Assembly: GCA_009377395.1 (NCBI GenBank)
Contig: WHUB01000019.1
Coordinates: 754 to 58,583 of the forward strand
Direction of reading: 5' to 3'
Length of the DNA stretch: 57,830 nucleotides
Source: Actinophytocola sp.
Lineage (GTDB): Bacteria; Actinomycetota; Actinomycetes; Mycobacteriales; Pseudonocardiaceae
Shown in pieces: positions 49,973 through 57,830 of this stretch. Numbering within the stretch: position 1 is the stretch's first letter; every line of letters starts with the position of its first letter. The notes under the pieces were generated by a model. It ran no database searches. It saw nothing but the letters and a program-made list of their open reading frames with translations, and had not been told where the DNA came from. The translations under genes were made by a program, and so were the position numbers.

Positions 49973-51118
49973 ATGGGGTATGGCACGCTGGACGCCGTGG
50001 ACCGGCCGACTGGACAAGCGCGACGCGAGCGAGTGCCTCCGCACCCGCGTGCGGCCGCGGGCGGTCCTGGACGAGCCGGCCGGACGACGCAGATCCCGCC
50101 GCGCGAACGCCCGCTGCCGCCCCCGCGCGGGGCGCCACCTCCCGGCCACGATCGCAGGTGGCGCGAGGAGCCGCTCCGGGCCGGCTGGCGGCCGGAACCC
50201 GACGAGCCGCCCGCCGAGCCGCCGGAACGGCGGGAGACGTCGTTGCCACGCCAGATCATCGGCACCTACGGCTGGCGGGTCTACGCCCTCCCGGTGCTGC
50301 TAGTGCTGACCGTGCTCGTCGGGGTCGACGTCGCGAGCGAGGAAGACGCCCCCGCCGAGGCGCGCTCCGGTTCCCTGGTCAGTCATTACGTGCCCGGCAA
50401 CGGCGCGGCGATGGACGCGCCGGTCGTGACCGAGGATCCGGTCGAGCCGGTCAAGCTGGACATCCCGAGCGCGAAGCTGCCCGCAGGCGGTGACTTCACC
50501 CGGAAAGGCAAGGGCTCCTGGCACGTCGTTCCGGGCAAGACCAAGCGGGTCGGCTCCGGCGGCACGCTGTACCAGTACGCGGTCGAGGTGGAGGACGGCA
50601 TCGACCCGTCGAGCTACGGCGGCGACGAAGCCTTCGCCAAAGTGGTCGACGCGACGCTGGCCGATCCGCGGAGCTGGACCTACGACGGCTCGGTGTCGTT
50701 CCAGCGGATCAGTGACCCGGACGCGGCCGACTTCACCATCAGCCTCACCACGCCCACGACCAACCACCGGCCGGATGTCTGCGGCTACACCATCAAGTTC
50801 GAGGCGTCGTGTTACAACTCGGCCATCGGGAAGGTGGTCATCAACCTGGCACGGTGGGTGCGCGGCGCGATGGCGTTCAACGCCGACCTCGGGCTGTACC
50901 GGCAGTACGCCATCAACCACGAGGTCGGGCACGCCCTCAGCAACGACCACGTCGGGTGCGCGAAGGACGGCGAGCTCGCACCGGTCATGATGCAGCAGTC
51001 GTTCGGGGTGTCGAACGACTATGTCGCCAAGCTCAACCGAGTGATGTCGTCCGAGGACGCGGTGCCCAGCGACGGCAAGGTGTGCCGCCCGAATGCCTGG
51101 CCGAACCCTACGGCCTGA
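49973..51118 (+). CDS. DUF3152 secreted metalloprotease-like protein
   Basis: The protein has 381 residues. A long cytoplasmic arginine/proline N-part precedes one membrane helix (about 103-122, VYALPVLLVLTVLVGVDV), followed by an extracellular domain with the zinc-type motif HEVGHALSNDH (about 305), preceded by WVRGAMAFNADLGLYRQYAIN. DUF3152 members are widely conserved in actinobacteria; the protease role is inferred from the HExxH-like motif, here HEVGH. The exact start is uncertain; ATG at 49973 is used. Confidence 0.85.
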   Translation: MGYGTLDAVDRPTGQARRERVPPHPRAAAGGPGRAGRTTQIPPRERPLPPPRGAPPPGHDRRWREEPLRAGWRPEPDEPPAEPPERRETSLPRQIIGTYGWRVYALPVLLVLTVLVGVDVASEEDAPAEARSGSLVSHYVPGNGAAMDAPVVTEDPVEPVKLDIPSAKLPAGGDFTRKGKGSWHVVPGKTKRVGSGGTLYQYAVEVEDGIDPSSYGGDEAFAKVVDATLADPRSWTYDGSVSFQRISDPDAADFTISLTTPTTNHRPDVCGYTIKFEASCYNSAIGKVVINLARWVRGAMAFNADLGLYRQYAINHEVGHALSNDHVGCAKDGELAPVMMQQSFGVSNDYVAKLNRVMSSEDAVPSDGKVCRPNAWPNPTA

Positions 51119-51276
51119 CGTCCAGGATGTGGACATGGCCACCATGATGTGGACTCGGCGCGGCGGACGTAGAACGATGGAAGAGACCGAGCCGCACCTG
51201 CGTTGACACCACGTGACGCCGCCGGGCGGCAGCCGGGCAGAGCGTCGCCACGGTGCGTAGATGGAGGAAACGCCAC

Positions 51277-52467
51277 ATGTCAGACACACGAGGCGGGGCA
51301 CTGCCGCCGCTCGTTGAGCCTGCCGACGAGCTCACCAAGGACGAGGTCGCTCGGTACAGCCGGCACCTGATCATCCCGGACGTCGGGGTGGAGGGGCAGA
51401 AGCGGCTGAAGAACGCCAAGGTCCTCGTGATCGGTGCGGGTGGGCTCGGCAGTCCCGCGCTGCTCTACCTGGCCGCGGCTGGGGTCGGCACGCTCGGCAC
51501 CATCGACTTCGACGTCGTCGACGAGTCCAACCTGCAGCGGCAGATCATCCACGGCCAGTCCGACATCGGGAAGCCGAAGGCGCAGTCGGCCAAGGAGTCG
51601 ATCGCCGAGGTCAACCCGTTCGTCAACGTCGTCGTGCACGAGGAGCACCTCGGCAACGACAACGCGCTCGACATCTTCCGCGGCTACGACCTGATCCTGG
51701 ACGGCACCGACAACTTCGCCACCCGGTACCTGGTCAACGACGCCGCCGTGCTGCTCGGCAAGCCGTACGTGTGGGGCTCGATCTTCCGGTTCGAGGGCCA
51801 GGTCAGCGTGTTCTGGGAGGACGCGCCGGACGGCCGGGGCCTGAACTACCGTGACCTCTACCCCGAGCCGCCGCCACCCGGCATGGTGCCCTCATGCGCC
51901 GAGGGCGGGGTGCTCGGCGTGCTGTGCGCGTCGATCGGCTCGATCATGGTCAACGAGGCGATCAAGCTCATCACCGGCATCGGCGAGCCGCTGCTCGGCA
52001 GGCTGATCAGCTACGACGCGCTCGAGATGCGTTACCGCGAGGTAAAGATCCGCAAGGACCCGGAGACGCCGAAGATCACCGAGCTGATCGACTACGAGTC
52101 GTTCTGCGGTGTCGTCAGCAACGAGGCGTCCGAGGCGGCGGCGGGCAGCACCATCACGCCGGACGAGCTGAAGGCGATGTTCGACGCGGGCAAGGACTTC
52201 CAGCTGATCGACGTTCGGGAGCCGCACGAGTACGAGATCGTCAAGATCGAGGGCGCGACGCTGATCCCGAAGGACCGCATCCTCTCCGGCGAGGCGCTGT
52301 CCGAACTGCCGCAGGACAAGCCGATCGTGCTGCACTGCAAGTCGGGTGGCCGGTCGGCGGAGGCGCTCGCCGCGCTGCACAAGGCGGGCTTCTCCGACGC
52401 GACGCACCTCGGTGGCGGCGTGCTCGCCTGGGCCAGCAAGATCGACCCGAGCCTGCCGACGTACTGA
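51277..52467 (+). CDS. moeZ: MoeZ/MoeBR adenylyltransferase-sulfurtransferase
   Basis: Bidomain enzyme of 396 residues that activates ubiquitin-like sulfur carriers for molybdopterin, cysteine or thiamine synthesis. The ThiF/MoeB domain (about 20-270) contains GAGGLGSPALLYLAAAG and DGTDNFATRYLVNDA; a cysteine in PSCAEGGVLG is the likely catalytic or thiolation site. The C-terminal rhodanese domain (about 290-396) has the active cysteine in HCKSGGRSAEAL. ATG at 51277 follows GGAGGAAA. It may support molybdenum cofactor for the nitrate reductase encoded nearby. Confidence 0.93.
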   Translation: MSDTRGGALPPLVEPADELTKDEVARYSRHLIIPDVGVEGQKRLKNAKVLVIGAGGLGSPALLYLAAAGVGTLGTIDFDVVDESNLQRQIIHGQSDIGKPKAQSAKESIAEVNPFVNVVVHEEHLGNDNALDIFRGYDLILDGTDNFATRYLVNDAAVLLGKPYVWGSIFRFEGQVSVFWEDAPDGRGLNYRDLYPEPPPPGMVPSCAEGGVLGVLCASIGSIMVNEAIKLITGIGEPLLGRLISYDALEMRYREVKIRKDPETPKITELIDYESFCGVVSNEASEAAAGSTITPDELKAMFDAGKDFQLIDVREPHEYEIVKIEGATLIPKDRILSGEALSELPQDKPIVLHCKSGGRSAEALAALHKAGFSDATHLGGGVLAWASKIDPSLPTY

Positions 52468-52529
52468 CCGGGGTCCGGCCCGCGGCCAGCGGCTGTCCCG
52501 GGTCACCGTTTCGGCGGTAATCTTCCCGT

Positions 52530-53333
52530 GTGTCCACTATCGGGGAGCGCCCACCCGACCGGGTGCGTGCTGCCTTCGGTGCCGACGGCGCCGAGCTGGA
52601 GTGGTGCGACGGGCTTGGCTGGCGCGCGGGCCGGGTCGTGCTGCTTCCCGTCACCGACTCCGAGCAGGCGCGCTGGGTAGCCCGCTCGCTCGACCACCTG
52701 CCGCTGCCCGGCCTGCGGATCGCGCGACCGGCACGGGCCACCGACGGACGTCAGATCGTCGGTGGCTGGATGGCGATACGCGCCATCGACGGCGAGCCGG
52801 CCGACGGCCGGGCCGGGGTGGACGATCTGGTGCTGGTCTCGCTCCGGCTGCACCAGGCGCTGGCTCAGCTCCCGCGTCCCGACTTCATCGGCAGGCGCGA
52901 CGACGTGCTCGCCCGCGCCGAGCGGATGGCGTGGGGCGAGGCGGCGGCCGACCTCGACGACTCGAGCTGCGGCCGCTGGTTCGACCTGCTGTCCGGCGCG
53001 ACCAAGCCGGTGACCCTGCGGAACCAGGTGGTGCACGGCGGCCTGTATCGCGGCGTGTGGTTCTACGCCGACGCGCCACCGGCCATTGTGGACTTCCGGC
53101 CGTACTTCCGGCCGCCGGAGTGGGCGAGCGCGCTGGTCGTCGTGGACGCCGTGGCCGACAACGCGGCCGGCATCGACGCCATGGAGCGGTGGTCGCACCT
53201 CCCCGCGTGGCGGCAGATGCTGCTGCGTGCGGTGTTGTTCCGGCTCGCGGCGGGCGTGCTCGACCCGGGCACCGACGAGGTCGCGCTCGACCGGCTGCGG
53301 CACGTGGCGGGCACGGTCAGCCGCTTCGTCTGA
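52530..53333 (+). CDS. TIGR02569 family protein, kinase-fold-like
   Basis: The protein has 267 residues. It resembles the actinobacterial TIGR02569 family, distantly phosphotransferase-like: VVHGGLYRGVWF and AIVDFRPYFRPPEWASALVVVDAV mimic catalytic and metal loops of aminoglycoside-kinase folds, though key residues are altered, so activity is doubtful. It follows moeZ in the same direction, the same order as in mycobacteria. GTG at 52530 is the start. Confidence 0.8.
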   Translation: MSTIGERPPDRVRAAFGADGAELEWCDGLGWRAGRVVLLPVTDSEQARWVARSLDHLPLPGLRIARPARATDGRQIVGGWMAIRAIDGEPADGRAGVDDLVLVSLRLHQALAQLPRPDFIGRRDDVLARAERMAWGEAAADLDDSSCGRWFDLLSGATKPVTLRNQVVHGGLYRGVWFYADAPPAIVDFRPYFRPPEWASALVVVDAVADNAAGIDAMERWSHLPAWRQMLLRAVLFRLAAGVLDPGTDEVALDRLRHVAGTVSRFV

Positions 53334-53395
53334 AACCCGGGCGTGACGTCGGCCACCCCGTCCACCTCGGCAAACCCGTGCCCTGTGCGAACAAT

Positions 53396-53432
53396 GTCAA
53401 ACGCCTGAAACATCGCCGCATCTTCCGGAAAC
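53396..53432 (+). promoter_or_regulatory. GlnR-like box before nasC
   Basis: GTCAA (53396-53400), six bases, GAAAC (53407-53411), then GAAAC again at 53428-53432. The GlnR consensus in actinomycetes is GTnAC-n6-GAAAC repeated about every 22 bases; the first pair fits well and the second GAAAC is one base short of ideal spacing. The site lies 46 bp before the nitrate reductase start. Nitrogen control of this gene is the expected biology. Confidence 0.5.
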
Positions 53433-53477
53433 AACGCCTTCCTACCGTCGAATGGCGGCGAACGGAGGTGGAGACCG

Positions 53478-55560
<2,083 letters not shown>

Positions 55561-55574
<14 letters not shown>

Positions 55575-57024
55575 CCAGGCAGGCCCGCGCCGGGTGGTGA
55601 TCGTCGGATACGGCATGGCCGGTGCCCGGCTCGCGGAGGACCTGCGGGCCCGCGATCCGCGCGGCGAGCGGGTGAGCGTGACCGTGCTCGGTGGCGAGCC
55701 GCACCTTGCTTACAACCGCATTCTGCTGTCCGGCGTCGTCGCGGGCACGATGTCGCGGCGCAGCGTGCACCTGCACGAGGAGTCCTGGGCCGAGCGGAAC
55801 GACGTCGACCTGCGCACCGGGACCGCCGTGACGACGATCGACCGGGCCGCGCGCACCGTCACGCTCGGCGACGGCAGCCAGGTCGGGTACGACGCGCTGG
55901 TGCTCGCCACCGGCAGCCGGGCGTGGATTCCGCCGACCGAGGGGCTGCTGACCGACGACGGCGAGCTGGCGCCCGGCGTGGTGGCGTTCCGAACCCTGGA
56001 CGACTGCGAGCGGATCCTCGCGCAGGCGCGCGCGGGCGCGCCGGTGGCGGTGCTCGGCGGCGGCGTGCTCGGGCTGGAGGCGGCGCGCGGCCTGGCGGGC
56101 CGAGGCAGCAACGTGACCGTCGTGCACCCGGTCGGGCACCTGATGGAACGCCAGCTCGACCCGGGTGCGGGCGGGGTGCTCGCGAAGGCGCTCACCGAGC
56201 ACGGCATCGAGTTCGCGCTCGGCAAGCTGGCGACGCGCTACCTGCCCGGCGACGGGCTGAAGCTCGACGACGGCAGCCACCTGCCCGCGGACCTCGTGGT
56301 CGTGTCGGCGGGCGTGCGCGCGGAGACCGGACTGGCCGAGGCGGCGGGGCTGGACGTCGACCAGGGCATCGTGGTTGATGACTCGCTGCGCACCAGCGAC
56401 CAGCGGATCTACGCGATCGGGGACGTCGCGCAGCACCCCGGCGCGCCGTCCGGGCTGGTGCAGCCGGCGTGGGAGCAGTCGGGGGTGCTGGCTGATTTGC
56501 TGACCGGTGCCGACACGTCGTCGCGGTATCGGGGGACGTCGGTGATCACCCGGCTCAAGGCGCGCGGTATCGATTTGTCTGCGGTGGGCGACGTGCACCC
56601 CGAGATCGGGTCGGATGAGGATGAGGTCGTGTGCCTGACCGACGCGCGGCGCGGGCGTTATGCGAAGGTCGTGCTGCGTGACGATCGGGTGCGCGGCGCG
56701 ATCCTGCTCGGCTTTCCCGACGCGGCGGCGACGGTGGCGCACCACTACGACAACGGCACGCCCGCGCCGAGCGATCGGCTGGCGTTCCTGCTGGGCAGGG
56801 CGTTGCCCGACGAGGCGGCGCCGGCCGAGAATCCGGCGACCATGCCCGGAGCGGTGACGGTCTGCAAGTGCAACAACGTCACGAAGGCGTCGCTGGTCGA
56901 CGCCTGGCGCTCCGGTGCGCGCAGCACGGCGGGGCTCGCCGAGGCGACGCGGGCGACGACGGGTTGTGGTGGGTGCCGCAGCGTCGTCGAGGGCATCGCG
57001 ACCTGGCTGGCCAGCACGGATTAG
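55561..57024 (+). CDS. FAD-dependent NasB-like electron-transfer subunit
   Basis: Flavoprotein of 487 residues related to the small/diaphorase part of nitrite reductase. The first Rossmann VIVGYGMAGARLAEDL binds FAD, a second, VAVLGGGVLGLEAARGL, binds NAD(P)H, and the C-terminus has a BFD-type [2Fe-2S] motif CKCNN...CGGC (about 445-480). No siroheme domain is present, so it is not a full nitrite reductase; it most likely passes electrons to nasC. ATG at 55561 lies within the nasC 3' end. Confidence 0.9.
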
Positions 57025-57088
57025 GAACCACTCGCGCGGCGGTGGCGTCCGAGTGGGTGGGCGAAGTTCGTTGGATCGCGCCCCTGCC

Positions 57089-57123
57089 GCCTCCGGTGTC
57101 CGTTACCGTAGTCAACCGGAGGC
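57089..57123. promoter_or_regulatory. Inverted repeat GCCTCCGGT-N17-ACCGGAGGC
   Basis: A perfect 9-bp inverted repeat (57089-57097 and 57115-57123) lies 30 bases before the ATG at 57153, with TACCGT, a possible -10, inside the loop. It could be an operator for the low-GC gene pair that follows or a terminator for the nitrate operon, whose stop is 65 bp upstream. Confidence 0.4.
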
Positions 57124-57152
57124 AGCCCGTAGCGACTGGAGGGCGAGGGGCG

Positions 57153-57590
57153 ATGGCGAGCGACGACGCGATCGACGAGTTGGCCGAGTCCATCGGCTTC
57201 GAGCCGGAGCGCACGGTCTACGGCGGCTCGTCCATCGGCGAGGACATGGCTGCGGCACTCGGCACCGGCAACGGCTTTCGGTTCCCCAGCGTCGAAGACG
57301 CCAACAAGATCATCAACAGCTTCAAAGACCGCAGGGACAGCATCCAGCGGCGCAGACAAGAAATCGAGCGCGTAATTTACCTTTTGAGCTATGCGCCGTT
57401 TTCGCGGGATCCCGTGAGCGTGGAGTACGTACGTCAGGCCAAGGATTCGCTGTATAAGTTGGACGAGCTAAATAGCTCCGCACTTAAATACACGAATCAC
57501 TATATTGAAAAGATCGAGGCTGCCAAGCGGATCAAGCAAGACTCTGAGGAAGACATGGTGCAGGGGTTCGACAAGTCTGTGGGGTCTTGA
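57153..57590 (+). CDS. Helical protein, possible type VII-associated, low GC
   Basis: The protein has 145 residues, mostly helical, starting MASDDAIDELAESIGFEPER. A central run VEDANKIINSFKDRRDSIQRRRQEIERVI and later YVRQAKDSLYKLDELNSSALKYTNHYIEKIEAAK look like a helical hairpin, as in WXG100/PE-like secretion partners, but no WxG motif is present. Its 3' half (57421-57540) is about 46% GC by my count, far below neighbours. ATG at 57153 follows GGAGGGCGAGGGG. It overlaps the next lipoprotein gene by one base. Confidence 0.7.
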   Translation: MASDDAIDELAESIGFEPERTVYGGSSIGEDMAAALGTGNGFRFPSVEDANKIINSFKDRRDSIQRRRQEIERVIYLLSYAPFSRDPVSVEYVRQAKDSLYKLDELNSSALKYTNHYIEKIEAAKRIKQDSEEDMVQGFDKSVGS

Positions 57591-57830
57591 TGGCAAATGG
57601 TTCCGGCGGATTCCTTGCCGCATTTCTGGCTGCGCCAGCCGCCTTGGCGCTCATGGTGGGTTGCTCCTCGGAAACCGCCGGGGAAGCTCACGACTCGGAG
57701 GCTTCAGGCCAAACCGGCAGTCGCGATTCGCTGAATCTGAAGGTTTCCACCCCGCTCAACGTTGAACCGTTCGTCGATCGTCCGTGTGAGTTGGTTCCAC
57801 AACGCACTGTCGCTGAACTCGGTGGTGGCA
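57590..57830 (+). CDS. DUF3558-type lipoprotein, 3' end outside window
   Basis: The open frame runs to the window end. The N-terminus has a signal peptide with FLAAFLAAPAALALMVGC, a clear lipobox (LMVGC), then a polar SSETAGEAHDSEASGQTG linker and LNVEPFVDRPCELVPQRTVAEL, which resembles the start of the DUF3558 domain with its first conserved cysteine. DUF3558 lipoproteins are abundant in Pseudonocardiales and often sit beside a helical secreted protein gene, as here. The ATG overlaps the upstream TGA. Confidence 0.75.
   Translation, partial: MANGSGGFLAAFLAAPAALALMVGCSSETAGEAHDSEASGQTGSRDSLNLKVSTPLNVEPFVDRPCELVPQRTVAELGGG

Overview
The window is high-GC, densely coded actinobacterial chromosome. 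Gene content points to Pseudonocardiales (the Amycolatopsis / Saccharomonospora / Prauserella group): a complete fbiA-fbiB pair for coenzyme F420, gpgS for methylglucose lipopolysaccharide, the small DUF3117 and DUF3107 proteins, a sigE-rseA-htrA-tatB block, and a DUF3558-type lipoprotein at the right edge. Gene order echoes three separate Mycobacterium tuberculosis neighbourhoods joined here: wbbL to fbiA (1-5.6 kb), ferredoxin/dapC/dapD/dapE through sigE to corA (5.7-34.4 kb), and rhlE to moeZ (41.8-53.3 kb). I see no rRNA, tRNA, CRISPR array, transposase or phage gene.

Layout. 1-5.6 kb: rhamnosyltransferase end, nucleotide-sugar pyrophosphorylase, GntR regulator, NUDIX hydrolase and F420 genes. 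5.7-11.2 kb: ferredoxin and the succinylase branch of diaminopimelate/lysine synthesis (dapC, dapD, dapE) with a CHAD protein and a small lipoprotein. 11.2-18.6 kb: tandem LOG-family proteins, PlsC, a shrunken FolP2-like protein, gpgS, a small membrane protein, tag, an enoyl-CoA hydratase, DUF3117 and pepA. 18.7-25.6 kb: MFS transporter, O-methyltransferase, then the envelope-stress block sigE-rseA-htrA-tatB and mrp. 25.7-36.1 kb: SPFH protein, zinc-ribbon protein, acyl-CoA dehydrogenase, a carbohydrate ABC importer, corA, a MaoC-like protein and DUF2332. 36.2-45 kb: NUDIX, PH-domain and PHP proteins, MarC, a secreted M14 carboxypeptidase, a propeller protein and rhlE. 45-53.3 kb: ferritin-like protein, DUF3107, two TetR regulators, two alpha/beta hydrolases, DUF3152, moeZ and a TIGR02569-like protein. 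53.4-57 kb: assimilatory nitrate reductase and its flavoprotein partner behind a probable GlnR box. 57-57.8 kb: a low-GC gene pair of probable secretion/lipoprotein type.

The most unusual structure is not a gene. A family of nested palindromic repeats occurs four times (6120-6282, 7379-7442, 9499-9668, 36118-36176). Two copies are full length (about 165 bp) and two are internally deleted (about 60 bp). Arms differ between copies but stay complementary within each copy. The ends supply the stop codons of five flanking genes. Both full-length copies carry an indel-free 53-codon frame and lie directly before the start codons of dapC and dapD. Two further palindrome-rich spacers (18577-18687, 24243-24379) share a TCCCACGTT motif and may be a related class.

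Many genes are translationally coupled (ATGA, GTGA and TTGA overlaps): fbiA-fbiB-NUDIX, the LOG pair, folP2-like/gpgS, the DivIVA-like gene and tag, sigE/rseA, the two ABC permeases, MaoC/DUF2332, PHP/MarC and nasC/flavoprotein. Regulatory sites supported by sequence are an ECF-type promoter before sigE, a GlnR-like box before nasC, a TetR-type operator at 46995-47015 and inverted repeats before the ABC importer operon.
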